In this document: positions 1 to 8,276 of the stretch, in pieces
How the letters are laid out: every line of letters begins with the position of its first letter
How positions within the stretch are numbered: the first letter of the stretch is position 1
Assembly (NCBI GenBank): GCA_035573675.1
Contig: DATMAB010000026.1
Span: 114,501-178,500, forward strand
Direction: 5' to 3'
Origin: Terriglobales bacterium
Lineage (GTDB): Bacteria; Acidobacteriota; Terriglobia; Terriglobales; Acidobacteriaceae
Length of the DNA: 64,000 nucleotides
The notes under the pieces: model-generated
The model's input: only the letters and a program-made list of their open reading frames with translations
What the model was told of the DNA's origin: nothing
The model's database searches: none
Made by a program: the position numbers and the translations under genes

Positions 1-852
1 TACCTGAAGATCCTGCCGGTGTTCATGCTCGTGCTGCCGGGGCTGATTGCGCTGGCGCTGTATCCCGGCGCGTTCCACATCGTCGATGGGCGGGTGACCA
101 ACGGCGATGTCGCCTATCCCACGCTGGTCATCAGCCTGCTCCCTACCGGTCTGGTGGGAGTGATGATTGCGGCGCTGCTGGCCGCGCTGATGGGTTCGAT
201 GGCTTCGGTCTTCAACTCGGCCTCGACCCTGGTGACGCTGGATTTCTACAAGAAGGTCCGGCCCCAGGCCAGTGAGCGGCAGCTCGTGTTCATCGGGCGA
301 ATCGCCACCGCCGTGATGGTGTTCCTGGGAATCCTGTGGGTGCCCTTCATCAACCTGCTGAGCGCGCAGTTGTTCATCTACCTGCAGAGCGTGCAGGCCT
401 ACGTAAGCCCGCCCATCGCGGTCTGTTTTCTGCTGGGGATCCTGTGGCCGCGTTTGAACGGCACCGGCGCCATCAGCTCCCTGCTGACCGGGTTCGTTCT
501 GGGTAGCGTTCGCTTCGTGCTGGAGGTGCTGGACAAGACCCGCCACTACCAGTCCTCAGCCATTCGCTGGCTGGTGGACATGAATTTTCTCCACTATGCC
601 ATTCTCATGTTCGCCGTATGCGCCGCGGTCCTGATCGGCGTGAGCCTCATGACCGCCGTCCCGGATCGCGCCAGGCTCGCCGGGCTGACCTTCGCCACCT
701 TGGGCTCGAAGATCGATGTCACTGCGCTGCGCGATCCTGTGGTGCTGGAATACAAGCCCGCCCCGGAAACGCCCAGGGAACACCGCATCAACGTGGCCAT
801 GAGCGTCCTGCTGGTGGTCACCGTGGTAGCGTTGTGGATCTACTTCGCTTAG
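1..852 (+). CDS. Sodium:solute symporter, SGLT-like (5'-truncated by window edge)
   Basis: This is the C-terminal 283 residues of an SSS-family Na+/solute cotransporter in the inner membrane. The frame is open from base 1, so the true start lies outside the window. The first visible residues (YLKILPVFMLVLPGLI) match the helix found in SGLT-type sugar transporters, and a TLV-x7-Y-like SSS segment (FNSASTLVTLDFYKK) follows at about residue 77. Several hydrophobic helices follow, the last one ending at the stop codon. The solute cannot be read from this part; a sugar such as glucose or galactose is the family's usual substrate. The next gene starts 10 bases after the stop with a strong ribosome site, so the two are probably co-transcribed. 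Confidence 0.85.
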   Translation, partial: YLKILPVFMLVLPGLIALALYPGAFHIVDGRVTNGDVAYPTLVISLLPTGLVGVMIAALLAALMGSMASVFNSASTLVTLDFYKKVRPQASERQLVFIGRIATAVMVFLGILWVPFINLLSAQLFIYLQSVQAYVSPPIAVCFLLGILWPRLNGTGAISSLLTGFVLGSVRFVLEVLDKTRHYQSSAIRWLVDMNFLHYAILMFAVCAAVLIGVSLMTAVPDRARLAGLTFATLGSKIDVTALRDPVVLEYKPAPETPREHRINVAMSVLLVVTVVALWIYFA

Positions 853-862
853 GAAGGGAGAC

Positions 863-1405
863 GTGAGCGTCATCCGCAGCCTGCGGCCGAATCTCAGCCG
901 GGAACAGGCTCTCGCGCGCTGGCGGCGCCCAGGTTTTCTGGGGCGATGGCTGGGTCGCGGTCCCCTGCGATCGCTCGCCGAGGTGTACATCCCCTTCCGG
1001 CTTTACCGGGTGGAGATACGGAACGCCGGCAAGTGCGACCGTCGCCTGCTGGCCCTGGACTCGGTCGCAGGGACGCTCGACCTCTACGGTTTCGACCATG
1101 TTCCCGAAGCCGGGGAAACCGTCGAGGTGGAGACGCGGAACCATCCTCCGCCCGCCATCGATACGGATCGGGCGCAGGACCTGGTCGTGGAGAAAGTCCG
1201 CCGGTTGCTCTTTCTCACCGGATTCTTCCGGGTTCGAGACTTGGCCGTGCGCGCGGAACCGCTGGACTTCGAGTTTCATGTCCCCTACTGGGTGGGATTC
1301 TTCGGTCGCGGGCCGGGTGTGCAGATGGCCGTGCTGGATGCGGTCCGCGGCAGTCCGGAAGGCGCCAAGATGCGCGCCCTGCTCCACGATTGGCTGATTC
1401 ACTGA
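863..1405 (+). CDS. Conserved-looking hypothetical protein, 180 aa
   Basis: I do not recognise this protein. It starts at GTG 863, 10 bases after the symporter stop, with a purine-rich ribosome site (GGAAGGGAG) at 852-860. It has no clear signal peptide or membrane helix. The N-terminal third is basic (many Arg, residues 5-35). The middle has alternating hydrophobic residues consistent with beta strands, and residues 130-160 are aromatic-rich (FEFHVPYWVGFFGRG). The tight spacing suggests a cytoplasmic partner or accessory of the upstream transporter, but that is inference from position only. Confidence 0.6.
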   Translation: MSVIRSLRPNLSREQALARWRRPGFLGRWLGRGPLRSLAEVYIPFRLYRVEIRNAGKCDRRLLALDSVAGTLDLYGFDHVPEAGETVEVETRNHPPPAIDTDRAQDLVVEKVRRLLFLTGFFRVRDLAVRAEPLDFEFHVPYWVGFFGRGPGVQMAVLDAVRGSPEGAKMRALLHDWLIH

Positions 1406-1523
1406 GAGCGGCTTCCGGGCCGGCGTACTTCCCTTGCGCTCTTGAGACTCAAGGACGCCAAGTCTCCGCCCCGCCAGCCTGCTCGGAGAAAGCTGCCGCG
1501 GGATCTTCAAGTGATTGAAACAT

Positions 1524-1600
1524 TGGTGGCGGCGGGTGGACTCGAACCACCGACCTAGGGATTATGAGACCCTCGCTCTAACCACCTGAGCTACACCGCC
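1524..1600 (-). tRNA. tRNA-Met (anticodon CAT)
   Basis: Read on the minus strand, this folds as a full cloverleaf. The acceptor stem GGCGGTG pairs with CGCCGCC, the T stem is GGTGG/CCACC around TTCGAGT, and the D loop begins TAGCTCAGGTGGTTAGAG. The anticodon loop is CTCATAA, giving anticodon CAT. The terminal CCA is encoded (positions 1524-1526). G1-C72 pairing and the lack of initiator features argue for elongator tRNA-Met; a lysidine-modified tRNA-Ile2 cannot be excluded by eye. A near-consensus promoter lies upstream at 1738-1766. Confidence 0.95.
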
Positions 1601-1737
1601 ATCCTCACGATGTGCAACCACCGAGGCTACACGGCCATGCCGACCACGCTCTGCTGTGGTGCAGCCAGAGAGTGCCACGGCGTGCGGGAAGAGGGCCGAA
1701 GTCAAGGAGGGCTGGCTCAAACAGCGGCCCAAAACCG

Positions 1738-1766
1738 ATTTTAAGAGCGCGCCAGAGGGGTGTCAA
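1738..1766 (-). promoter_or_regulatory. Sigma-70-type promoter for tRNA-Met
   Basis: On the minus strand there is a perfect -35 TTGACA (1766-1761), a 17-base spacer, and a -10 TAAAAT (1743-1738). Transcription would start near 1731 and reach the tRNA 5' end about 130 bases later, leaving a leader to be processed off. No other minus-strand gene lies between, so the tRNA is the obvious target. Confidence 0.7.
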
Positions 1767-2328
1767 ACCAGCCGTCGCAGGGCCGCGTGCGGAGCCTGCT
1801 CACGGACAAGGCAGCGCCAGGGGCACGTGTAAGACACCTAGATCCCGGGCCACCGCGGCGCGGATTCGCGCCAGGTGGTGCCAGCTATGCCGCAAGGCAT
1901 GGTCCTCTGCGCGTAGCGCTGGTGGCGGTAGGCGTGACTTTTGTCGTCGGGTTCTACAGCCTGATAGCGATTTGGCCTTCCGGCTGGTCGTGGCACGGAG
2001 GACAGTCACACAACCTGCCGAACTACCTGCAGATGATACTGGCCGTCTACCGACGCTGGGTATTTTCCTGCTGATTGCCAGCCGGAACCCGCTTGCCCAC
2101 TTGAGCCTGATCTGGTTCACGGTGTGGTCGAGCATCGCGCACGCTGGGATCATGGCGGCACAAGCGTTGGAAAATCCCGAGCACATCGCCCATCTGTGGG
2201 GTGACGTACCTGCCCTTCTCGCAATAGCGGCCTTGCTTGCAGTACTGGCGCCGCGCCGTGCAAGGTCAGTTAAGACGCGGGGGCAAGTCGGAACTGCGTT
2301 CAAGGCCGAGCAAGTAGTGTACCGGTAA
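1760..2328 (+). pseudogene. Frameshifted DUF6632-like small membrane protein
   Basis: Two adjacent frames together encode one small membrane protein. The first half (second codon frame, up to about 2050) reads PLRVALVAVGVTFVVGFYSL then WPSGWSW and LQMILAVY. The second half (first codon frame, from about 2052) reads TLGIFLLIASRNPLAHLSL then WSSIAHAGIMAAQAL and GDVPALLAIAALLAVLAPRR. This resembles the DUF6632 family (about 130 aa, four TM helices), recalled from memory. A one-base deletion at about 2050-2051 (TAC-CG-ACG) breaks the frame. The start is unclear, because the region before 1766 overlaps the tRNA promoter. It is a true pseudogene or a sequencing error; function is unknown. Confidence 0.6.
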
Positions 2329-2389
2329 GGGCTGAACAGACCGGCGTGTCAGCCGGGTGCGGTGCTAACATCATCGCCGCGGAGGAATC

Positions 2390-3124
2390 CTGGACGCGAT
2401 CGCCGTCATTCCGGCACGACTGGGTTCTACGCGGCTGCCGCGGAAGGTGCTGCGCGAGGTTGCGGGACGGCCGCTGCTGGCCTGGGTGGTGGACGCCGCA
2501 CGGGCCTGCCCGGGCCTGCGCGAAGTGATTGTAGCCACCGATTCGGAAGAAGTCCTGGCCCTGTGCCGGGCGCACGGGTGGACCGGGCGCATGACCTCGG
2601 GGGCGCATCGCTCCGGGACCGAACGCGTGCACGAGGTGGCGCAGGCGGTGGCGGCCGATGTGTACGTCAACATCCAGGGCGACGAGCCGCTGCTCGAACC
2701 GGCACACATCGAACTGCTGCTCGCCACCATGCGCGATCCCAAGGCGCTGGTGGCGACACTGAAAGCGCCCTGCGCACCCGCCGATGTCAACAATCCCAAT
2801 GCGGTGAAGGTGGTCACCGATCTCGTGGGCAGGGCGCTGTATTTTTCCCGCGCGCCGGTCCCGCACGACCGCGACGCCTCAGGCGCGGTCCGCTACTTCA
2901 AGCACCTGGGTGTGTATGCTTACCGGCGCGCGGCTCTGGACCGCTTCTGCGCCCTGCCGGAGTCACCGCTGGAACGGGGAGAACGCCTGGAACAGTTGCG
3001 CTTCCTCGAAAACGACATGCCCATCCAGGTTGCCGAGACCCCGCATGACACCATTGGAGTGGATACAGAGGAAGACCTGCGACGCGTAGAAGCAGTTCTG
3101 CTCTCGCGGGCTGGGAAGAGGTAG
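2390..3124 (+). CDS. kdsB: 3-deoxy-manno-octulosonate cytidylyltransferase (CMP-KDO synthetase)
   Basis: KdsB activates KDO with CTP to CMP-KDO for the lipid A inner core, so the organism should make KDO-containing LPS. The nucleotide-binding N-terminus (AIAVIPARLGSTRLPRKVL), NIQGDEPLLEP and the late GVDTEEDLRRVE segment are all family hallmarks. There is no ATG, GTG or TTG in frame before the essential IPAR motif. The first GTG (2447) would delete it. I therefore place the start at CTG 2390, four bases after a GGAGG at 2381-2385. This gives 244 aa, the usual length. The non-standard start is inferred from frame and ribosome site. Confidence 0.88.
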   Translation: MDAIAVIPARLGSTRLPRKVLREVAGRPLLAWVVDAARACPGLREVIVATDSEEVLALCRAHGWTGRMTSGAHRSGTERVHEVAQAVAADVYVNIQGDEPLLEPAHIELLLATMRDPKALVATLKAPCAPADVNNPNAVKVVTDLVGRALYFSRAPVPHDRDASGAVRYFKHLGVYAYRRAALDRFCALPESPLERGERLEQLRFLENDMPIQVAETPHDTIGVDTEEDLRRVEAVLLSRAGKR

Positions 3125-3148
3125 AGGTCTCAGGTCTCAGGTTATGAG
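3121..3148. repeat. Short intergenic GTCTCAGGTCTCAG-type repeat
   Basis: The short gap between kdsB and the convergent M48 gene holds a tandem GGTCTCAGGTCTCAGGTT. The same kind of unit recurs near 4303-4330. It belongs to a set of degenerate intergenic repeats seen at several places in the window. Confidence 0.5.
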
Positions 3149-4296
3149 CCTGCGGCTCCAGCTTGTCCCTTGGCAACGGCGTAGGCTTCGGCGGCGGCGA
3201 TGCGACGCGAAATCGCGGGATGGGAGTGGAAGAGCCACTCCACGAAGCGCGAGGGAGTGCGTTCGGCCAGGTTCTGTGCGCACAGCTTGTTGAGCGCCGA
3301 GATGTACGGCACAACGCTGGGCACAGCCGCAAAGGCATAGCGGTCGGCCTGGCGTTCGTTGTGCCGGGACCACGCGTTCATCACCGGCATGAGCAGCAGC
3401 GAGAGCACGGTCGAGACCAGCGCGAGCAGGGGAAGGCTGGCGAAGTCGGCCAGGGTCTCAAACATGTGGCGCTGTTCGATGGCGTAGAGCAACGCCTGAT
3501 TCGCCGCCCAGAATCCGAGGAACGTGGTCATGACGTGCACCACGATGCTCTTGGGAATATGGCGATGGACGTGGTGGCCGAGCTCGTGGGCCAGGACAGC
3601 CTCAATCTCATCGTGCGTGTAGTTCGCAAGGAGCGTATCGGCCAGCAGGATGCGGCGGGTCGCGCCCAAGCCGGTGAGCGCGGCGTTGGCTTTCCTGCTC
3701 TTCTCCGACAGCTTCCACTCGTAGACGCCGCGCACGCGGGTGCCAGCGCGCTCGCCCAGAGCGGTGAGTCTCTGCCTGAGGTCTTCGTCCTCGAGCGGCT
3801 TGAATTTGTAAAACAGCGGGAAGAGCACCACCGGAGCAATCTGCGCGAAGAACAAATACAGAAAGATGAACACGAACCAGGCGGCCAGCCACCAGTTTTG
3901 CGGCCACAGGCGAATGGCCAGGTAAATCAGCTCGACCACGAGGGTGGCGATGACCAGGCCGACCAGGAATCCCTTGAGCTGGTCCCAGGCCCAGGAGGCG
4001 AGCTTCTGGTTGGAAAGGTGGTAACGATGCTCGAGGCGGAACGCGTAGACATCGAGGCCCAGACCAAGCAGCTTGCTCGCCAGCAGCAACAGAAAAACGT
4101 AGAGGAAAACGGCGAGCCAGTAGTTCTCCAGCGATGCGCGAACGGCCAGGTCGCGCAGGCTGCGCGTCCAACCGGTGGCCAGCAGCACGAACAGGAACAC
4201 CAGGCCGAGGAGGAAATCGGCGATGGCGAGCCAGCGCTTGGTGCGGTTGTAGGCCCGGGCCTCGGGAGTGTCGGGCGGGTTGGAGGAGGGGAGCAT
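3142..4296 (-). CDS. M48-family zinc metalloprotease (Ste24/CAAX prenyl protease-like)
   Basis: This is an integral-membrane zinc endopeptidase of the M48A type. The active-site HELGHH motif (in EAVLAHELGHH) lies about two-thirds along the protein, followed by a distal metal-ligand region (NERQADRYA). There are about six to seven hydrophobic segments, as in Ste24/HtpX proteins. I start it at ATG 4296 (MLPSSNPP), giving 384 aa; a GTG at 4311 would add five residues that are largely repeat-derived. Bacterial members are thought to degrade misfolded membrane proteins; a CAAX substrate is unlikely in a bacterium. It is the last gene of the minus-strand mannose group and convergent with kdsB. Confidence 0.85.
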   Translation of the reverse strand: MLPSSNPPDTPEARAYNRTKRWLAIADFLLGLVFLFVLLATGWTRSLRDLAVRASLENYWLAVFLYVFLLLLASKLLGLGLDVYAFRLEHRYHLSNQKLASWAWDQLKGFLVGLVIATLVVELIYLAIRLWPQNWWLAAWFVFIFLYLFFAQIAPVVLFPLFYKFKPLEDEDLRQRLTALGERAGTRVRGVYEWKLSEKSRKANAALTGLGATRRILLADTLLANYTHDEIEAVLAHELGHHVHRHIPKSIVVHVMTTFLGFWAANQALLYAIEQRHMFETLADFASLPLLALVSTVLSLLLMPVMNAWSRHNERQADRYAFAAVPSVVPYISALNKLCAQNLAERTPSRFVEWLFHSHPAISRRIAAAEAYAVAKGQAGAAGS

Positions 4297-4375
4297 GGTC
4301 GGGGGTCTCACATGTCAGGTCTCAGCTTCCAGCTCCTGGCCGCTAGCTTCTAGCTGAAAACAACCCTCCGATTAA
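4297..4375. repeat. Degenerate GTCTCA / CTAGCTTCTAGCTG intergenic repeat
   Basis: The gap between the phosphomannomutase and M48 genes is filled by GTCTCA units followed by a run of CAGCT/CTAGC words. The same words, including CTTCTAGCT, appear in the next gap at 5858-5906. Nothing coding is seen here. Confidence 0.5.
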
Positions 4376-4396
4376 ACGATTGACGGCCGTTATCGG

Positions 4397-5860
4397 TCAC
4401 GCGCGCTGTGTGGCTGCAGTTGCCTTATCGGCGACGAACTCTTCGGCCTGGTCCAGGATGTTGCGGACCAGGTCCGGGGCAGCAGCCTCCGCGTACAGGC
4501 GCAGCAGCGGCTCGGTGCCCGAGGCGCGGACGAGCAGCCAAGGTTCTGCGCCGGAACCGTTGCGCGGCGCATCAAGAAACAATTTTATGCCATCCACCTT
4601 CTCGCGCCGCAGAACACGATAGGGGCCGACCGCAGCCGTCCCATCGCTCTCGGCATGGCGTATCGCCGCCCACTTTACCTCATCCGGGATGTGCAGGTCG
4701 CGACGGCCGTAATAGTGCGCGCCGAATTCCTGCTGGAGCTCGGCGACCAATTGTCCCAGCGTCTTGCCTTCCTCAGCCATCACGCCGGCGAGCAGCAGGG
4801 CGTTGAGGGTGGAATCGCGCTCGGGCAGGTGGCGCTTGAGGCCGATGCCGCCGGATTCCTCGGCGGCGATCAGGACGTTGCGCTCCATCATCAGCGCGCC
4901 CAGGTACTTGAAGCCGATGGGCGTGACGTGCATCTTGCGGCCGAAGCGGGCGGCGATGCGGTCGGCCATGTGGGTGGAGTTGAAGGCGCGGGCCACCTCG
5001 CCCGGCCACTGGCGGCGCGCCAGCAGCCAGTAGAGCAGGATGGAGAAGATCCTGTGGGGATCGACGAAGGCGCCGTTTTCATCCACGGCGCCGATGCGGT
5101 CGGCGTCGCCATCGGAAATGAAGCCGGCGTGGGCGCGCTCCTGCACCACCGTTTCCTGCGCCATGCGCACGTGCGGCTCGATGGGCTCGGGGTTGATCTC
5201 CGGGAAGAGCGGGTTGACGTCGTTGCGAATCTCGACGTGCTCGACGCGGTGCTGCCGGAAGATGCCGGCCAGCACGCCACGGCCGGAACCGTACATCACG
5301 TCGATGACGAAGCGGAATCCGGCGCGCGCGATGCGCTCCATGTCCACCAGGCGCGTGATGGCCTGGACGTAGTCGGGTTTGAAGTCCGCCGTGGTGATGG
5401 CGGCAGTCGCGCCCCTGGGCTGGGCGCCGGCGCGCAGCTCCTCCTCGATCTTTTTCATGATTTCGGGCGAGGCCGAACCGCCATAACGAGCCTTCACCTT
5501 GACGCCGTTCCAGTTCCAGGGATTGTGACTGGAAGTGACGACCACACCCGCGGCCAAACTGCGATTCTTCACCGTGAAGGAAACGACGGGCGTGGGAACG
5601 TAATCGTTTGAAAGCAGAACCGGAATGCCTGCAGCGGCCAAAGTCTCTGCCACAAGCTCTGCCGCGCGGGGCGAGGCAAAGCGTGTGTCATAGCCGACAG
5701 CGACGCCTTTGGCGGCATCCTCATATTTCACCACGTACGAGGCGATGGCCTGCGCGACACGGCGCACGTTGGCGAAGGTGAAATCGTCGGCGATCAGGCC
5801 GCGCCACCCGTCGGTGCCGAAATGAATCTCAGTTGCCAGTTGCCAGTACCCAATCGCCAA
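4397..5860 (-). CDS. Phosphoglucomutase/phosphomannomutase
   Basis: This enzyme interconverts hexose 6- and 1-phosphates (alpha-D-phosphohexomutase family). Domain marks run in order: FGTDGWRG at the N-terminus, the phosphoserine loop TSSHNPWNWNG (about residue 110), the Mg2+ loop DGDADRIG (about 250), the sugar-specificity loop EESGGIG (about 335), and the phosphate-binding RASGTEPLLR near the C-terminus. With manC and manA upstream it most likely supplies mannose 1-phosphate. The first ten residues (MAIGYWQLAT, from TTG 5860) are encoded inside an intergenic repeat, so the real start may be an unusual codon just before FGTDGWRG. Length 487 aa or slightly less. Confidence 0.88.
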   Translation of the reverse strand: MAIGYWQLATEIHFGTDGWRGLIADDFTFANVRRVAQAIASYVVKYEDAAKGVAVGYDTRFASPRAAELVAETLAAAGIPVLLSNDYVPTPVVSFTVKNRSLAAGVVVTSSHNPWNWNGVKVKARYGGSASPEIMKKIEEELRAGAQPRGATAAITTADFKPDYVQAITRLVDMERIARAGFRFVIDVMYGSGRGVLAGIFRQHRVEHVEIRNDVNPLFPEINPEPIEPHVRMAQETVVQERAHAGFISDGDADRIGAVDENGAFVDPHRIFSILLYWLLARRQWPGEVARAFNSTHMADRIAARFGRKMHVTPIGFKYLGALMMERNVLIAAEESGGIGLKRHLPERDSTLNALLLAGVMAEEGKTLGQLVAELQQEFGAHYYGRRDLHIPDEVKWAAIRHAESDGTAAVGPYRVLRREKVDGIKLFLDAPRNGSGAEPWLLVRASGTEPLLRLYAEAAAPDLVRNILDQAEEFVADKATAATQRA

Positions 5861-5906
5861 TAGCTGCTAGCTCCCAGCTTCTAGCTAGAAAGCTAGGAGC
5901 TCACAG
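5828..5906. repeat. Degenerate CAGTTGCCAGT / CTAGCTCCCAGCTTCTAGCT repeat
   Basis: Between manC and the phosphomannomutase there are imperfect tandem words: GTTGCCAGTTGCCAGT, then CTGCTAGCTCCCAGC and TTCTAGCTAGAAAGCTAG. The block overlaps the apparent 5' end of the phosphomannomutase gene. The CTAGCT part is partly self-complementary (TTCTAGCTAGAA). Confidence 0.55.
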
Positions 5907-7010
5907 CTAGAGAAGGTCCTTTCTTCGTTTTGCTTCCAGGTGCTTCACGATCTTGCCCACGTCCTGGGCGCGGTCGCGGGTGGTGATGAGCAGGGCGTCG
6001 CCGGTTTCCACTACGACCAGGTCTTTGACGCCGACGGTGGCCACGAACTTGCGTGGCGCGTGTACATAATTGCCGGCGGAATCGACCTCGAAGCGACCGT
6101 CCGCCTCGACAATGTTCGCGCCGTCCTGGAATGCGGCGGCGCGATGCTCATAGAGCGCGGCCCAGGAGCCGAGGTCGCTCCAGCCGAAATCTGCGGTGAT
6201 GCAGTAGAGATTCGACGCCGCCTCTCCCTTGGCCGACTGCGGCTCGGCCACGGCATAGTCGACGCTGATGTTCTCGACCTTGCGATACAGGCGCGCCAGC
6301 GTCCGCTTGAAGCGGCCGGTACCGCGCGCCGCAGCAATCTGTTCCAGCAGCGCCGCCGTGTGGGGCAAGTGCTCACGCAACAGATCGGCGAGCGTCTGGG
6401 CGCGCCACACGAACATGCCGCTGTTCCACTGATAGTTGCCGGCAGAAAGGAACTCGCGGGCGCGAGCGGCATCAGGCTTTTCGGTGAAGCGGCGGACACG
6501 GCGCAGGCCGGGCCCGACTTCCTCGCCGGTCTCGATGTAGCCGTAGCCGGTTTCGGGACGCGTAGGCGCAATACCCATGATGACCATGTTCGGTCCCGCA
6601 GCGGCGACTTCGACCGCCTGCAGCACCGCCTGGCGAAAGCGATTTGGATCGGCGATGACGTGGTCGGCGGGAAACATGCCGAGGACGGCATCGGGATCAT
6701 CGCGCAACAGCAGGAACGCGGCCAGGCCGGCGGCGGGCGCGGTGTTGCGACCCACGGGCTCGGCGATGATGTGCTTGCGCGGGACGCGCGGGAGCTGGCG
6801 CGCGATGGGCGCCTTGAGCTGACTGCCCGTGATGACCCAGAAGCGCCGCGGAGGAGCCAGCGCCGCCAGGCGCGCGGCGGTCTGCTGGAGCATGGTGCGT
6901 GTGCTGTCGAGCGCCAGCAGTTGCTTGGGACGGCGGGTGCGGCTGCGCGGCCAGAAGCGCGTGCCGCGTCCGCCAGCTACGATGACGGGATAGAAGTGGG
7001 CGAGACTCAT
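5907..7010 (-). CDS. manC: Mannose-1-phosphate guanylyltransferase
   Basis: ManC makes GDP-mannose from GTP and mannose 1-phosphate, the sugar donor for LPS, exopolysaccharide or protein glycosylation. The nucleotidyltransferase signature (VIVAGGRGTRFWPRSR, then PKQLL) is at the N-terminus, followed by FPADHVI, ETGYGYIETG, FTEKPD and WNSGMFVW. At 367 aa it is the short form without a fused isomerase domain. I start it at ATG 7010 (MSLAHFYPV), because the longer frame lies inside manA and is Arg/Gly-rich. The start overlaps the manA stop as ATGA, which implies translational coupling. Confidence 0.93.
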   Translation of the reverse strand: MSLAHFYPVIVAGGRGTRFWPRSRTRRPKQLLALDSTRTMLQQTAARLAALAPPRRFWVITGSQLKAPIARQLPRVPRKHIIAEPVGRNTAPAAGLAAFLLLRDDPDAVLGMFPADHVIADPNRFRQAVLQAVEVAAAGPNMVIMGIAPTRPETGYGYIETGEEVGPGLRRVRRFTEKPDAARAREFLSAGNYQWNSGMFVWRAQTLADLLREHLPHTAALLEQIAAARGTGRFKRTLARLYRKVENISVDYAVAEPQSAKGEAASNLYCITADFGWSDLGSWAALYEHRAAAFQDGANIVEADGRFEVDSAGNYVHAPRKFVATVGVKDLVVVETGDALLITTRDRAQDVGKIVKHLEAKRRKDLL

Positions 7011-8041
7011 GGAAGCGCGATCTCCGGCTCCGGAATCTCCGGCAAGCCGAGCATGACGGAGAGCAACTCCAGGCGCCACTGGGGCGAAAGCCGGCATTCC
7101 GCGACCGCGGCCGGCACGATGACCGCATCGCCGCGCGCAAGAGTCACCCGCTGGCCTCCACCCATATCGACCGTGCCGCAACCGTCGAGCGCTACGAGGA
7201 CATGCGGCGAGAGGCCTTCCGAACGCATCGTGACCAGGTCATCCTCGTCCAGCTTCCACTGCGAAACCACGAACAGGGGCGCAGCGATCAACTGTGTGAC
7301 ACGGGCCGAGCGCTTCGACTGCAGAAGCGGCCGCAGGTCCGGAACACGCTCCGGATCGGGCACGCCGGGCCGCACCTTCCCGGCCGCTGTCTGCTCCCTC
7401 AAGGCCGCCAGTCCCTGTTCCAAGTGCATCTCCCGCGCGCGCCCGTAATCATACAGGCGATAGGTGGTGTCGGAGTTCTGCTGGGTCTCGAGCAGCACCG
7501 AGCCCGGCCCGATAGCGTGGACGGTGCCGGCCGGGTTGTAGAGCATCTCGCCGGTGCGGATGTAAATCCAGTTGAGCAGTAGGTCGGCCCGGCCGCCGCC
7601 GCGGACGGCGGCTTCGAAGTCGGCGCGGGAAGTGCCGGGCTTCAGGCCGAGGCCTACCTGGGCGTCAATCTCCGCAGAAACCACGTACCAGCATTCGCTC
7701 TTGCCGCATGGGAGCCCCGCGCGGCGCGCGTCTTCGTCAGTCGGATGGACCTGCACGGAGAGCTTCTGGCGCGGGAACAGGAACTTCAGGAGCAGGGGAA
7801 GGCGGTCGGGCTCGGGCGCGGCCTCGCCTACCAGCTCACGGCCGTAGCGCTTCGCCAGGTCACCCAAGGTCTGCCCGGCCAGCGGCCCGTTGGCCACGCG
7901 GCATGCGTCTCCGGTCAGCCAGACTTCGCCGACGGGCTCGCCTTCGACCTTGTAGTTGGGATAGATGGGCGAAAGGTCGCGCGCGCCCCAGACGCGCTGC
8001 TTGAATTCGGGCAAGAGCAGGAGTGGATAGAGGTCGGACAT
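7007..8041 (-). CDS. manA: Mannose-6-phosphate isomerase, class I
   Basis: ManA converts fructose 6-phosphate to mannose 6-phosphate, the entry step to GDP-mannose. It is a cupin-type zinc enzyme. Metal-site segments are visible (SVQVHPTDEDA, then GKSECWYVV, then PAGTVHAIGPG). At 344 aa it is the short bacterial class I form. It heads a minus-strand set manA-manC-phosphomannomutase that covers all three steps from fructose 6-phosphate to GDP-mannose. The 4-base overlap with manC supports a single transcript. Confidence 0.9.
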   Translation of the reverse strand: MSDLYPLLLLPEFKQRVWGARDLSPIYPNYKVEGEPVGEVWLTGDACRVANGPLAGQTLGDLAKRYGRELVGEAAPEPDRLPLLLKFLFPRQKLSVQVHPTDEDARRAGLPCGKSECWYVVSAEIDAQVGLGLKPGTSRADFEAAVRGGGRADLLLNWIYIRTGEMLYNPAGTVHAIGPGSVLLETQQNSDTTYRLYDYGRAREMHLEQGLAALREQTAAGKVRPGVPDPERVPDLRPLLQSKRSARVTQLIAAPLFVVSQWKLDEDDLVTMRSEGLSPHVLVALDGCGTVDMGGGQRVTLARGDAVIVPAAVAECRLSPQWRLELLSVMLGLPEIPEPEIALP

Positions 8042-8276
8042 GCGCGGCCGCCTAATGGTAACAAGGGCAGGAAAAGCTTAACCACAAAGGACACGAGGGA
8101 AGCGAAGTGCCGACTAGGACGCGCGATGTCCGCCTTGAAAGCAAACCCAAGGTCCTTCGCTCGGGTTTGCCAAGCTGGAGAAGGCGCTTGGGAGCCCTCC
8201 CTCACTCAGGATGACGGCATGAATGTTGCGTTTAGCCCCTCTCTGCGATCTCTGCGGGCTCAGCGGTGAAGATTTC
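8042..8276. repeat. Intergenic region with degenerate repeat words
   Basis: No gene is seen in these 235 bases. The left part contains AACCACAAAGGACACGAGGG and the right part TCTCTGCGATCTCTGCGGG, word types that look like spreading intergenic repeats rather than regulatory DNA. The middle may hold the manA promoter, but no clear hexamers are visible. Confidence 0.4.

Noticed and set aside
1524-2328. tRNA-Met as an integration site for a mobile island
   Set aside because: No integrase and no direct repeat of the tRNA 3' end was seen downstream.
7011-7181. 57-residue N-terminal extension of ManC
   Set aside because: It lies wholly inside manA in another frame. The family motif begins right after ATG 7010, which has coupled ATGA spacing.
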